64,000 bases of DNA from Aedoeadaptatus coli (GCF_900343085.1 NZ_OPYI01000005.1:1-64000); one strand, 5' to 3'; positions 42,801 through 51,597 are shown, counted from the stretch's first letter. Notes: generated from the sequence alone by a model not told the origin. A program made the numbers and translations.

Positions 42801-45800
42801 CCGAACCGGGCGCGAAGGAAGCGCCCGTGGCCCAAAGCCGCGGAACGGAAAATGCGACACTGCTTCGCTCCCGTGGCCCTGCGGGACTTCCCTCAAGCCC
42901 CCTGTCGAAATTGACGGCCCGCTTTGCAAAAACGAATGCGCCGGCGTCGGCGATGCCTCTGCGTTCGGCAGGCGGCGGGAAATATCAATACAATAATCCG
43001 CAGGAAGTGGATCAGACCAAGTGGCCGAATAACATTCAGGAAGTAGATGTAGACGGCGACGGCAAAGCCGACTATAAAATCACACAGACCATGACGCCGG
43101 ACGGATCCACCCCCGGCCAATACAAGGTCAATGTGAAAGTGGAAAAAATGCCCGAGACCATGGAACTGGTTATTTTGATGGACAATGCATCGGCATTTGC
43201 TCAGAGAAATCTTATATCCACTCGGGCAGGTGATAAAATTGACCGCGTCCAGTGGGCGGGCATTGTGGGAGGAACGCTCGAGCCCTACCCGACCATGTAC
43301 GATTGGGTGGACTATTATTTCCGAGGCGTAAAAGACAACAGGGGTAATGTCGTTCAGGATGGTCGTTTGACCGAATTGCTCAATCAAATCAAAACAAAAT
43401 ACCCCCACGCCAAGGTCACTTTGTTGGGCGCCGGCGGGCGTGATTTAAACGAGCCTTATCTTTTCAACAATCCCTACACAAGCGCGGACATAAATGATGC
43501 GATTAATAATAACTTGAACATGCATCCGACAGTGGAAGCGAATAGAAATGATCCTCTGCCGAGGTGGGATTTTACGGGATTCTTTGGCCGAGCGGGCTTG
43601 TCTCAGGCTATGCAAAAAGCTTATGATGTTTTAAATGGATCCAAAGCTAAGAAGAAAGTATTTTTCCATCTACAAGGATTTCCTACGGTCAGTCAAAAAT
43701 ATTTATGGTGGTGGGATGAGGGCCGATCCACAGATGCGAGACGTACTTTCGCCAAGATACAAAAAATCGCAAATGTCGACTGGCTCGTGGAATTGGATCC
43801 GTCGGATTATGATAATTACTTTATTCAATCGAAGGACTACAAGGACAATGGTTTGCCGGATCCCTCCAAGATTCATTTTTTGCAAAAGACAAAAAAGTAT
43901 TGGCCGGATAAAGACCAATATTGGAATCAGGTAGATGATACGTCCATGGAAGCCGCCTACGACAATGCCATAAACGCCATTGCCGAGAACATCACATCCG
44001 GCTCCGGAAGCAGCGACACATTGGATCTGCGCATTCGCCTGGCGGACAATGTCCTTTGGCGAGAAGAACCCTCTGATACATCCATGGCCGCGGCAGAGAT
44101 AAGCTATGACGAGGCCACGGGATCGTTGACGAAATCGAATTTCACAATGACTTCGAATAAGCCTCTGGAATTTTCCTACTACGTGAAGGCTAATTCCCAG
44201 GCGAGTACGGCGAAATTCAATGTTTTTGAAAACATTAACGACGCCAATACCACGGGCCTGAAGGTTTCGTGGACAAATCCCGACGGCACGAAAGCGGATA
44301 AAACCTCCCCCATGCCCATTCCTCAATTAAGGATCCCCGGTTGGGAAACGGAGGTAACGAAGTACTGGTACGGAAATACGGACGCGGACAATAAAAGCTT
44401 TGCCGATTTCCCTGAGACGGGCACCAATTCGCCGACGGCACCGAAAAATCCCTTGGCCGAATCGAAGCGAAAGAGCTCGCAAGTTCTCGTGTATTCGGAT
44501 ACCGCCTATTCCGACGATAAGGAGACCAAGATCGGCGTGGGCCAGCGAATGGAAAGCCCCTACGAGCGTTCATCCTTCAAAAAGCTTTTGCCCTATTACG
44601 ACAATGACGGGAAGCCAATTGAATACAAGGCGACGGAGTACCACGACGCCCTGTTCAAGACGAAGACGAATTTGATTCAAGACGACGATTCTTTGAAACA
44701 AACCTTCTACATCGGCGCTCAAATGGAGCCCCAAGTCATAAAGACAGACGTGGAGGCAACCATTCAGTGGGGCGCCGGAACGACGACGGATGATCAGGTC
44801 CCCGTGAAAGTAAAGCTGTTGGCCTATCGCCTTAAGGGCGACGGTACGCAAGAGCCCATTGAGGGAGACGAACTCCAAACCCTTGTCGGCGAAGGTAAGC
44901 CGACGGAACTAACCGTCGGCGGACCGAGTTGGAAGGGCAGTTTTACGGATCTGCCCACGAGCCAAATCGACAAAACCACCGGCGAAGCCGCAGAAATCGT
45001 CTACCGGGTCAAAGAAGAACCCCTTCCCGGCTTCGACGTGTCTTATCTTTACGATTATGAAGAGAAGGCACAGCCGGACGGAACCAAAAAGCCCACCCAT
45101 CACTACACCATCGTGAACCAAAAGCACGAACTGCTGAAGGTGACCAACGCGCCCAATGAAGTGGATTTCTACAAGGTGGACGGCGACGGCAAACCCCTCG
45201 CCGGTGCAAAATTCACCTTGCAAAAGAAGCATGTGGAGGAAGACAATCCCACTGCAGGAGTGACACCCGGCGACGAAACCACACCCGGCGGCACCGAAGA
45301 CGGTACCGAGCCGAAAGAACAGTGGGTCGATGTCAGAGATAGTTATACGAATCAATCGACGGAAACCGTTAAAGAAAAAGTAGAGATTACCGAGCCGGAA
45401 TCCGGTACAAAAGAGATCGAGATCGAGCGTCAAAAAATCCATTTTGAAAAACTGGAGCCCGGAGAGTATCGGCTTATGGAAGTTACCACACCGAAGGGCT
45501 ATAGGAAAATCACCACGCCGGTGGCCACCTTTACCGTGTCGGAAAAAACCGGCGAGGTGCAAGACCTCAAGGTCATGGACAAAGAGGGTAAACTAGTCGC
45601 TTTCATGGTTAAGGACAAAGACGGAAATTCGGTCCCCGGCAAAAGCGGCGCGGATATTTACAATCTGCCGAATCTTGTCTTCTATGTAAACAAGCTGGGC
45701 AAGAAGGCCGACGGCACCGAAGAGCGCGTTGAAAAAGGGAAATTGATCCTGCGACTTACTTCTGTTCCCTTTGATGAAGTGAAGAAGGAATATACGGATA

Positions 45801-46249
45801 CCTTTACCTTCGATTTGTCCAAAGATTATGAAAAAATCGGAGAAACGGGCGAAACCGGACTCAAGATTATTATTCCGTCGAATTGGCCGGCGGGAACCTA
45901 TGAGCTGACCGAAGATATGGCCCCGATGGGTTACCGGGCGCTTGATGCACCGATTCGATTGCGCTACACCATTCCCGCGGATTCCGCCAAAGAGGGGCGA
46001 ATGGTTGAAGAAATCGACGAAAAGGATCCGCAGAATGTTCTGGCGACACTCTATGAAGAAGAAAAAATCGGCGAAGCTTGGACGCCGAAATACGGCACAA
46101 ACTACAAGCCTTATAATATCGTCAACGAGCACAGCGTCTTCCCCGAAGCCGCCGGGCCCGGCACCGTGTTCTTTGCCGTCGCCGGCGCCTTCCTCATGAC
46201 GATGGCCATCGCCCTCGGCGGCTTCTCGCGAAAGAGAGAAAAGTTGTAA
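39890..46249 (+). CDS. Giant SpaA/Cna-B adhesin with a VWA-like domain
   Basis: 2119 residues. A basic start and long signal peptide (cleavage near SVSFA, about 37) precede four Tyr/Pro-rich imperfect repeats (DYYVPPVAESS, DFYIPSASQSS, DYYTPPVGQSV). SpaA/Cna-B modules lie at about 324-403, 760-843, 865-950, 1620-1740 and 1755-1900 (NKVDENGNPLPGAIFQL, EWTKVNESGIPLEGAEFKL, FYKVDGDGKPLAGAKFTL), ready to form Lys-Asn isopeptide bonds. About 403-740 resembles a collagen-binding adhesin region; 1090-1373 resembles a VWA domain whose metal site is degenerate (DNASA for DxSxS). The C-terminus has FPEAAGPGT, a membrane segment and SRKREKL: a sorting signal with FPEAAG instead of LPxTG. A wall-attached adhesin or pilus-tip-like protein. 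Start at 39890 with GGAGGAG upstream. Confidence 0.92.
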   Translation: MKFMKKDDRKRRWALLLAIGMVLSFVMPLFQSVSFADSEEDYYVPPVAESSDDFYIPSASQSSETFFDTTPELSPDDYYTPPVGQSVGTYFTVKDQNGRAVNNVYFTLKSKTYSGVYYYGKAENGTLLLYVNNKYQKIALENAGFYQGNYDVVASNQLGDWSKYNIDPNESLIQFNITNGRVTYSSTNIVLESKEAPPTPPPTDAVSMTAKDTNNRPAEGIAFRLYKEGEANIQGYFNSNSAGNLVYSENKELFDAAALDVGTYTLKATPQVSTDAAKEKYSIDSTKVYTTITVTADGDGKKSVAFSPSGSQNLVFPLIESIPQGEANLTVNKVDENGNPLPGAIFQLAGPVDSDAAGSRTSTETDTEGKTVFSNLAYGEYILKEVSAPEGYVVSKKEIHVMLGKDSDVPYVGGKDVTSRLTLDSVTWNPPHVENGVNTIYPNQAESLTVDSVIKVPTDGEAIVPGDTFTVQLSDNVDTYGLVRSAEQGLDIFANGGKLAEGKFDPETRTITYTFTNLMKTFKANEIKLHTVLFIDKVKVPQETKNVTLTYGLKGKTASSSNFQVFYKPYYYPQRTGGSNIGTMYSIYNPDKKTATTYIYVNPLTNSLKKSKLEITGKGSVLVNALTDVKVYDGGSGSTNTMVPSWGLVPDNLTPVAGLNPQIDGNSGKITIDLGDKLASGDRAYIVKVTTGYDPSSTEDLGMVAKLYGYHNGYWSRYYNYSYYDYDWAAAQTYMKFYEHEATATGVEFNASVKVSNAKNSIEWTKVNESGIPLEGAEFKLVRVDGANEADVKNGLRSDRDGRLSDSGLAPGSYKLYETKAPEGYEIPKDKDGNPIPMSVFSVNEDGEIIKMDPADGKLVNGRMEGRFSIHKTDNAENEKDKKPLKGAEFTLTPLKEDGTPDTSKAVVKTTDENGDLTFSGLPLGKYQLKETKPAPGYLLRDTTWTVEVKEEALDPNHPDIKGVVTTVTKAEPGAKEAPVAQSRGTENATLLRSRGPAGLPSSPLSKLTARFAKTNAPASAMPLRSAGGGKYQYNNPQEVDQTKWPNNIQEVDVDGDGKADYKITQTMTPDGSTPGQYKVNVKVEKMPETMELVILMDNASAFAQRNLISTRAGDKIDRVQWAGIVGGTLEPYPTMYDWVDYYFRGVKDNRGNVVQDGRLTELLNQIKTKYPHAKVTLLGAGGRDLNEPYLFNNPYTSADINDAINNNLNMHPTVEANRNDPLPRWDFTGFFGRAGLSQAMQKAYDVLNGSKAKKKVFFHLQGFPTVSQKYLWWWDEGRSTDARRTFAKIQKIANVDWLVELDPSDYDNYFIQSKDYKDNGLPDPSKIHFLQKTKKYWPDKDQYWNQVDDTSMEAAYDNAINAIAENITSGSGSSDTLDLRIRLADNVLWREEPSDTSMAAAEISYDEATGSLTKSNFTMTSNKPLEFSYYVKANSQASTAKFNVFENINDANTTGLKVSWTNPDGTKADKTSPMPIPQLRIPGWETEVTKYWYGNTDADNKSFADFPETGTNSPTAPKNPLAESKRKSSQVLVYSDTAYSDDKETKIGVGQRMESPYERSSFKKLLPYYDNDGKPIEYKATEYHDALFKTKTNLIQDDDSLKQTFYIGAQMEPQVIKTDVEATIQWGAGTTTDDQVPVKVKLLAYRLKGDGTQEPIEGDELQTLVGEGKPTELTVGGPSWKGSFTDLPTSQIDKTTGEAAEIVYRVKEEPLPGFDVSYLYDYEEKAQPDGTKKPTHHYTIVNQKHELLKVTNAPNEVDFYKVDGDGKPLAGAKFTLQKKHVEEDNPTAGVTPGDETTPGGTEDGTEPKEQWVDVRDSYTNQSTETVKEKVEITEPESGTKEIEIERQKIHFEKLEPGEYRLMEVTTPKGYRKITTPVATFTVSEKTGEVQDLKVMDKEGKLVAFMVKDKDGNSVPGKSGADIYNLPNLVFYVNKLGKKADGTEERVEKGKLILRLTSVPFDEVKKEYTDTFTFDLSKDYEKIGETGETGLKIIIPSNWPAGTYELTEDMAPMGYRALDAPIRLRYTIPADSAKEGRMVEEIDEKDPQNVLATLYEEEKIGEAWTPKYGTNYKPYNIVNEHSVFPEAAGPGTVFFAVAGAFLMTMAIALGGFSRKREKL

Positions 46250-46275
46250 GAAAGAATCAGAAGAGAATATAAATG

Positions 46276-46309
46276 AAGCCCCGCAGGTTTTATGATCGGC
46301 GGGGTTTTG
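46276..46309 (+). terminator. Terminator after the adhesin gene
   Basis: AAGCCCCGC / GCGGGGTTT followed by TG; one G-U pair. Confidence 0.8.
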
Positions 46310-46355
46310 CTTTAATGTGATCCCTGTGTATGTAAAGAAACGATTTTCTTTTTAT

Positions 46356-46384
46356 ATCATTTTTCTCTACCTCGGAAAAATGAT
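46356..46384. promoter_or_regulatory. 10-bp perfect inverted repeat before the DUF2254 gene
   Basis: ATCATTTTTC and GAAAAATGAT separated by 9 bases, 45 bases before the start codon; a candidate operator. Confidence 0.5.
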
Positions 46385-46429
46385 AAACTGTTTACTAAAT
46401 AGGTCGACGATGTAGAGAAAGGACGGTCC

Positions 46430-47743
46430 ATGGGAGCGAAAATCAAATTATGGTTTATTAACGAAAAGAACTTGTTTAAGATGATGAAATATGTGGCATT
46501 GACGATGGCACTTCTCCTTTTGACGTGGGTTTTCGACCATGGGTACCCCGAGCTGAAGGCCCGTGTGCCGGATCAATTGCTTTTGTCCGCGGATGTAACC
46601 ATGGATTTTCTCTCCAATATTTCCGGCGTCTTTCTGACCATCAGTATTTTTTCTTTTACCACCATCGTCACGGTGCTGAACAAATACAGCAGCAGCGTGT
46701 CCCCGCGCATGCTCCAAACCTTTATCGACCGCACCGATGTGTTGGGCCTCTTCGGCATTTTCATCAGCGGCTTTTTCTATTCGATCATCAGCATTCTTCT
46801 GCTCCAAAATGTGGCGGCGGAGGACCACGTCATGGCGGGGAGTTTCGCCATCGCCTATGCCATTGTGGCCATGATCGGCTTTATCGTCTTTGCGAAGCAG
46901 GTGCTTGAAAACATCAAAATATCGAACATTATCGAAGGGGTGTACACGGATTGCGACGCCTTGATCGATGGGGAGGTGGCCCGTCGAGAACGTGCGAAGC
47001 GCTACGAGGACGACAAGGACGCGAAGGAGTTTCCCGTGTTGGCCGCGACGACAGGGTACCTTTACGACATTCAAACCGAGGCGATTTTAAAGGCGCTGGA
47101 CGGGATCAAGGCCGAATTTACCATTAAAAAACGAATCGGCGAATACGCCACGGAAGGGGAGTCTGTGGGTGTGTTGAAGCTTTTCGGCGGAAAGAATCTC
47201 AGCGGAGACGAGATCGAAGAACTGATCGATGTCGTCGGCGGGGCCATGGTGATTAATATTTTTAAAAATATTCAAGACGACTACCATCACGGCCTGGTGA
47301 TTCTCACGGAGATTTCCGTCTTGGCCCTGAGTCCGGGGACGAAGGACCCGAACACGGCGGTGGCCTGTATCAATAAAATTTCCACGCTCCTCGGCAAACT
47401 CCTCTCCACGGCCAATCAGTTTATCGTCTTACAAGAAGACGGGGATACGAAGATCATTTACCAAAGCTATTCCGTGGAAGACGAGCTTTACTCGGTTTTC
47501 AGTCAAATTATTTTCTATTCCGCCGGCGATCCATTGGTGACGCGGGCCATTCTGCAGGGGCTCTACTTTATTTACATGATGGCCGGAGCGAGCGCCAAAG
47601 CAGGTGTAAAAAATTACTTCGATTCCTCCTATGATTTGCTTATGACCAATTTCAGCCACGAGGTGCACCTGAAACGATACGAGAAGATTCGAATGAAAAT
47701 GGACGAGCGGGTCGGTTTAGAAGAAGAACGCCACTTGGCCTAG
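46430..47743 (+). CDS. DUF2254 family membrane protein
   Basis: 437 residues. Four membrane segments lie in the first 165 residues (KYVALTMALLLLTWVFDHGY, FLTISIFSFTTIVTVLNKYS, LGLFGIFISGFFYSIISILL and one more near 140-160), followed by a soluble domain of about 270 residues. The SNISGVFLTISIFSF and SSVSPRML pattern matches DUF2254, an uncharacterised family of predicted inner-membrane proteins. AGAAAGGA precedes the ATG. Single gene with a terminator. Confidence 0.9.
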   Translation: MGAKIKLWFINEKNLFKMMKYVALTMALLLLTWVFDHGYPELKARVPDQLLLSADVTMDFLSNISGVFLTISIFSFTTIVTVLNKYSSSVSPRMLQTFIDRTDVLGLFGIFISGFFYSIISILLLQNVAAEDHVMAGSFAIAYAIVAMIGFIVFAKQVLENIKISNIIEGVYTDCDALIDGEVARRERAKRYEDDKDAKEFPVLAATTGYLYDIQTEAILKALDGIKAEFTIKKRIGEYATEGESVGVLKLFGGKNLSGDEIEELIDVVGGAMVINIFKNIQDDYHHGLVILTEISVLALSPGTKDPNTAVACINKISTLLGKLLSTANQFIVLQEDGDTKIIYQSYSVEDELYSVFSQIIFYSAGDPLVTRAILQGLYFIYMMAGASAKAGVKNYFDSSYDLLMTNFSHEVHLKRYEKIRMKMDERVGLEEERHLA

Positions 47744-47754
47744 GTTACTCCAAA

Positions 47755-47778
47755 AGGACCTTTCGGGGTCCTATTTTT
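47755..47778 (+). terminator. Terminator after the DUF2254 gene
   Basis: AGGACC-TTTCGG-GGTCCT followed by ATTTTTC. Confidence 0.85.
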
Positions 47779-47882
47779 CTGAAAATACAATGTTTTTTTC
47801 GGTCGCGCGATTGGAATATAGGCTCAATTGGTATGAATTAAATGAACGTAAGAAACTGAGGGTTCGTCGAGGAGGCGAAAGA

Positions 47883-48011
47883 ATGAAATTTACCGAAGCG
47901 ATTAAGAACAAATGGCAACAGTTCTTAGATAAATTGGCCGACGAAAATAAGAAAGCCTTTGGGGACGCACCTCTGGACTGCTGCTCCTTAAATCAAAAAG
48001 AAAATCACTGA
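47883..48011 (+). CDS. LDCC-motif small putative metal-binding protein
   Basis: 42 residues: a charged helix (EAIKNKWQQFLDKLADENKK) followed by FGDAPLDCCSLN. The family of about 40-residue proteins ending in LDCC-x-L-N is common in Clostridia and Tissierellia and is thought to bind metal through the two cysteines; the role is unknown. GAGGAGGCG lies 7 bases before the ATG at 47883. It stands alone, bounded by terminators on both sides. Confidence 0.85.
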   Translation: MKFTEAIKNKWQQFLDKLADENKKAFGDAPLDCCSLNQKENH

Positions 48012-48038
48012 AAAGGGCCTTTGACAGGCTCTTTTTTT
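48011..48038 (+). terminator. Terminator after the LDCC gene
   Basis: AAAAGGGCC / GGCTCTTTT with loop TTTGACA and a seven-T run; one G-U pair. Confidence 0.82.
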
Positions 48039-48106
48039 GCGGGAAAAATTCCGTCTTCGGCGATCTTTTGATAGAATAGGGCAGACTAAAGTATTTGGAG
48101 GTCGTT

Positions 48107-49264
48107 TTGGAAAATACAAGAAACAGTAAAAAGAACGCGCCCCTATTGCTCCTCATGGCCACGGTGACACTTTTGGCCATTCTCTGTGAGCTCGTGCCCT
48201 CCGGGGTTTTGCCGCAAATGAGCGAGGCTTTCGGCGTGAGCACGGCAAAGGCCGGGGGCTTGGTGGGATCTTACGCCATCGCCTCGGCGATTTTCGGCTT
48301 GCCCCTCGTGGCGTGGACGGTGCCCTTTGAGCGGCGGCGTCTACTTGTCATTCTCTTGCTCGGCTTTGCCGTGGCTAACGGCATTGTGGCCCTGGCACCG
48401 AATTACGAAGTGGCCATGGCGGGCCGCTTTTTAGGCGGCATTTGCGCCGGCACCCTCTGGCCCATGATCACGGCCTACGGCATGGCCCTGGTGGACGAGG
48501 GCGATCAGGGGCGGGCCGTGGCCATTATTATGTCGGGCATTACCGTGGGCATGAGTTTGGGGCTGCCCCTGATGACCTGGATCGGCACCAAATTCAGCTA
48601 TCGTGCGTCCTTTTTCGTTTTGGCCGTCGCGCCGGCGGTCATTGCTGCGGCTTCGCGGGCGGCGCTTCCGAAAGTGGCGGGGGAGACGCGGAGCAAGGGC
48701 AATTCGCCTCTGTCCATGCTTCAAAATCCGGGCGTGCTGATCATGATCGCCCTCACCTTTTTGGCTGTCGGCGCCAATTACGGCGTCTACACCTACGTGA
48801 CAAATCTGGTGGCGGAAGTGAACTACCCGGGCGTAGCCGTGGCGCAACTTTTCTTCGGCGCGGGATCGATTTTGGCCGTGATTCTTTCCATGATCTTCAT
48901 CGACCGCCGGTTGTACGGCATGTTTGTGGCCCTCTACCTTTCCGGCGCAGCCACCATGGCCGCCTTCTGCTTCGGCGGATCCGTGATTTTATTTCACGCC
49001 GCCTTCGTCCTCTGGGGCCTGGGCTTCGGCGCCATGAGCAGCATGTTTCAAACGGCCACGGCACGGCAGGTCACTGAAGGCGTGGCCGTGGCCAATGCCG
49101 TGCAGTCCATGGCATTTAACTTCGCCATTATGGCGGGAACCACAGCTGCCGGCATTTTATTGGAAAAAGAAGGAACGCGGCCCATCCTCCTCGCCGCCAT
49201 GGCCCTGTTGCTTGTGGGCCTCGGAATAACGGTCGTGAATAAAAAGCGATTTGAACGACACTAA
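48107..49264 (+). CDS. MFS transporter (sugar-efflux/AraJ type)
   Basis: 385 residues, twelve membrane segments. LVPSGVLPQMSEAFGVSTAK near the start and FLGGICAGTLWPMITAYGMA after segment 4 are typical of the DHA1-type AraJ/SotB/YdhP exporters of arabinose-like sugars or drugs. The substrate is not predictable. The start is taken as TTG 48107 with GGAGGT upstream (spacing 4); another in-frame TTG at 48095 overlaps that ribosome site and is less likely. An arsenate-reductase-like gene follows 27 bases later. Confidence 0.9.
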   Translation: MENTRNSKKNAPLLLLMATVTLLAILCELVPSGVLPQMSEAFGVSTAKAGGLVGSYAIASAIFGLPLVAWTVPFERRRLLVILLLGFAVANGIVALAPNYEVAMAGRFLGGICAGTLWPMITAYGMALVDEGDQGRAVAIIMSGITVGMSLGLPLMTWIGTKFSYRASFFVLAVAPAVIAAASRAALPKVAGETRSKGNSPLSMLQNPGVLIMIALTFLAVGANYGVYTYVTNLVAEVNYPGVAVAQLFFGAGSILAVILSMIFIDRRLYGMFVALYLSGAATMAAFCFGGSVILFHAAFVLWGLGFGAMSSMFQTATARQVTEGVAVANAVQSMAFNFAIMAGTTAAGILLEKEGTRPILLAAMALLLVGLGITVVNKKRFERH

Positions 49265-49291
49265 CGACACGAGTCGATGAAAGGAGAAAAT

Positions 49292-49639
49292 ATGTTATTT
49301 ATCCATTATCCTAAATGCACCACCTGTAAACGTGCAAAGAAATGGCTCGACGAACGGGGCGTCGATTACACCGAACGCCACATCGTGGAAGACAATCCCA
49401 CGGCAGAGGAATTGAAAGCATGGCACGAAAAAAGCGGCCTGCCCCTGAAACGATTCTTCAACACCAGCGGCATGAAGTATCGGGAACTCGGGCTTAAAGA
49501 TAAGCTGAAAGACATGAGCGAAGAAGAACAATATGAGTTACTGTCTACCGACGGGATGTTGGTGAAAAGACCACTTCTTATTTTTGATGACGGAGTACTC
49601 GTTGGGTTTAAAGAAAAAGAATGGGAAGAAGTATTATAA
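49292..49639 (+). CDS. ArsC/Spx family protein (thioredoxin fold)
   Basis: 115 residues. The active site CTTC lies at residues 8-11 (HYPKCTTCKRAKKWLDERG), followed by a cis-proline region VKRPLLIFDDGVLVGF, typical of the YffB/Spx/ArsC group. Real Spx would have a longer C-terminal helix that contacts RNA polymerase; this looks more like the glutathione-independent ArsC-like relatives of unknown substrate. AAAGGAG lies before ATG 49292; an ATG 15 bases earlier lies over the ribosome site and is rejected. Possibly co-transcribed with the MFS gene. Confidence 0.9.
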   Translation: MLFIHYPKCTTCKRAKKWLDERGVDYTERHIVEDNPTAEELKAWHEKSGLPLKRFFNTSGMKYRELGLKDKLKDMSEEEQYELLSTDGMLVKRPLLIFDDGVLVGFKEKEWEEVL

Positions 49640-49704
49640 TTATTTTTTTCTATCCCTTTCAAAAAGTAGATTTGCCCTACTAAAAATTTTTCTTCCGCGA
49701 CACG

Positions 49705-49880
49705 GACCAATACAAATCGAAGCCCGTCAGGGCTTCGCACTGCTAAAAGGCGTTTGTGGGTGGATGGGGATGGGGCCCCGGGGAAGGGGCAGAGGGCGAA
49801 TCGCAACGCCCTGGCCCCTTCCCCGGGTCTCAAAACCGTGCGGGAATGGTATTTTAAGCAGAATAGAAAGCAACACGTCT
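49705..49880 (+). repeat. Hairpin repeat element, copy C (right part only)
   Basis: Occupies the gap 49640-49990. The right hairpin at 49780-49824 has the outer stem GGGGAAGGGGC / GCCCCTTCCCC: relative to copies A and B one C-G pair has become G-C on both strands, so the pairing is kept. The upstream GTCAGGGCTTCGCAC and downstream GGTCTCAAAACC...GGGAATGGTATTTTAA match copy A around its hairpin. The left arm is missing. No gene is visible in this gap. Confidence 0.75.
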
Positions 49881-49990
49881 ATCAGTTGGCTACGCATTTA
49901 TATGGCTGGCGCCCGCCTTGGAGTTCCTAAGCCATGGGAGAATAAATTCTCAGCGAAGTAGAAAAAAGAAATGGAAAAGCGGCGCTTTGC

Positions 49991-50032
49991 CCAATTAAAA
50001 AGAAGGCACATCGGTGCCTTCTTTTTAATTGG
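49991..50032. terminator. Bidirectional terminator (end of pncB)
   Basis: A perfect 19-bp stem (CCAATTAAAAAGAAGGCAC and its complement) with loop ATCG; it includes the pncB stop codon. Confidence 0.95.
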
Positions 50033-51470
50033 AGTTGTGCTTCTTTAAAAGTTCGTCCTTCATCTTCCAAAGCTCGGGGCTCAAGTCCACGATGTATTCC
50101 TGCGGGGTATTGAGTCGTTTCACTTCGTCCCAGAGGCTGTTCAGTTCCCGCTGCACTTTTTCGCGAATGGCTTCCAGGCTCGGGCTTTCGTAAACGAGTT
50201 TGCCGCCGATGTAGATGTCTTCCAAAAGGGAGCGCACTTCGTAGTTTTTCAGTGTCTTGCGCTTCCAGGTAAAGAGGGGATGGAAGATTTCGTAGCCGTC
50301 TTCGGGGATTTCTTCGCCTTTTACGGTGAGGACGTCGGCGATGGCTTTGCCCTGATCTTTGTCGTAGAAGCGGTAGATGTCTTTGACGCCGGGGGTGGTG
50401 ATTTTCGTCACGTTCTCGGAAATTTTAATGGTGGGCTTGATGACGCCGTCAGCTTCCGTGGCCACGAGTTTGTACACGCCGCCGAAGACGGGGTGGCTCT
50501 TGGACGTAATCAGTCGCTCGCCGACGCCGAAGGAATCCACTTGGGCGCCTTGTTTCAACAAGTCTTCGATGACGTATTCGTCCAGGGAGTTGGATGCCAT
50601 AATGGTGACGTCGGGGAAGCCCGCGTCGTCTAAAATTTTTCGGCACTGCTTGCTCAGATAGGCGATGTCGCCGGAGTCGATGCGAACGCCACGGCCTTCG
50701 TGGCCGGCTTCGCGCAGTTCTTTAAAGACCTGAATGGCGTTGGGGAGTCCTTGATCCAGCACGTCGTAGGTGTCGATCAAGAGGAAGCAGCTGTCGGGAT
50801 AGACTTTGGCGTAGGCTCTGAAGGCGTCGATTTCTTCGTCGAACATTTGGACCCAGCTGTGGGCCATGGTGCCCAGGGCGGGGACGCCGTAGAGTTGTTC
50901 GGCCAAGGTGTTGGCGCTGCCGTTGCATCCGCCGATGTAGGCGGCGCGGGCGCCCAGATTGGCACCGCTGTAACCTTGGGCGCGGCGGGAGCCGAATTCG
51001 GTGACGGCCCGTCCGCCGGCGGCCTTACAGATGCGATTGGCCTTGGTTGTGATTAAAGTTTGGTGGTTGATGGTGAGAAGCACCATGGTTTCCACCAATT
51101 GGGCCTGAATGGCTGGGCCTCTTACGGTGACCAAGGGCTCCGAGGGGAAGACGACGGTGCCTTCGGGAATGGCGCGCACGTCGCAGGCAAATTCGAAATT
51201 CGCCAGGTAGTCTAAAAATTCCTCGCTGAACATGCCTTTGGAGCGCAAAAAGGCGATGTCTTCGTCGTCGAAGCTCAAGTTTTCCAAGTATTCGATGAGT
51301 TGTTCCAAGCCGCTTAAAATAACGTAGCTGGCATCGTCCGGTGCAGCGCGGAAAAACATATCGAAATGCACGATTTCGTCTTGCATACCGTTTTCAAAGT
51401 AACCGTTGCCCATGGTGAATTCATAGAAATCCGCCAAGAGGGTGTAGTTGTTCTGATCTGTAAATTTCAT
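50025..51470 (-). CDS. pncB: Nicotinate phosphoribosyltransferase
   Basis: 481 residues, cytosolic. The enzyme joins nicotinate and PRPP to form nicotinate mononucleotide, the salvage entry to NAD. NYTLLADFYEFTMGNGYF at the start, FGSRRAQGYSGANLGARAAY and GVPALGTMAHSWVQ (with the phosphorylatable His), then RIDSGDIAYLSK, are family signatures. The start at 51470 (AAAGAGAG upstream) is preferred over an in-frame ATG at 51494, which lies within about 10 bases of the predicted transcription start. Confidence 0.96.
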   Translation of the reverse strand: MKFTDQNNYTLLADFYEFTMGNGYFENGMQDEIVHFDMFFRAAPDDASYVILSGLEQLIEYLENLSFDDEDIAFLRSKGMFSEEFLDYLANFEFACDVRAIPEGTVVFPSEPLVTVRGPAIQAQLVETMVLLTINHQTLITTKANRICKAAGGRAVTEFGSRRAQGYSGANLGARAAYIGGCNGSANTLAEQLYGVPALGTMAHSWVQMFDEEIDAFRAYAKVYPDSCFLLIDTYDVLDQGLPNAIQVFKELREAGHEGRGVRIDSGDIAYLSKQCRKILDDAGFPDVTIMASNSLDEYVIEDLLKQGAQVDSFGVGERLITSKSHPVFGGVYKLVATEADGVIKPTIKISENVTKITTPGVKDIYRFYDKDQGKAIADVLTVKGEEIPEDGYEIFHPLFTWKRKTLKNYEVRSLLEDIYIGGKLVYESPSLEAIREKVQRELNSLWDEVKRLNTPQEYIVDLSPELWKMKDELLKKHNSN

Positions 51471-51509
51471 AGTGCTCTCTTTCTTGTCCTTCATTAGACC
51501 TTTTCTCTC

Positions 51510-51518
51510 ATTATAGCA
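51510..51518 (-). promoter_or_regulatory. Extended -10 promoter of pncB
   Basis: TGCTATAAT on the minus strand (TGnTATAAT), with no clear -35 box. Confidence 0.6.
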
Positions 51519-51597
51519 CAAGTCGCCTCGGCGGGATGCGGCAAACATTTTCAATTGCAAGATGGGCGCGGCGTTATCCTCAGGCGGGGCCGTTTCG

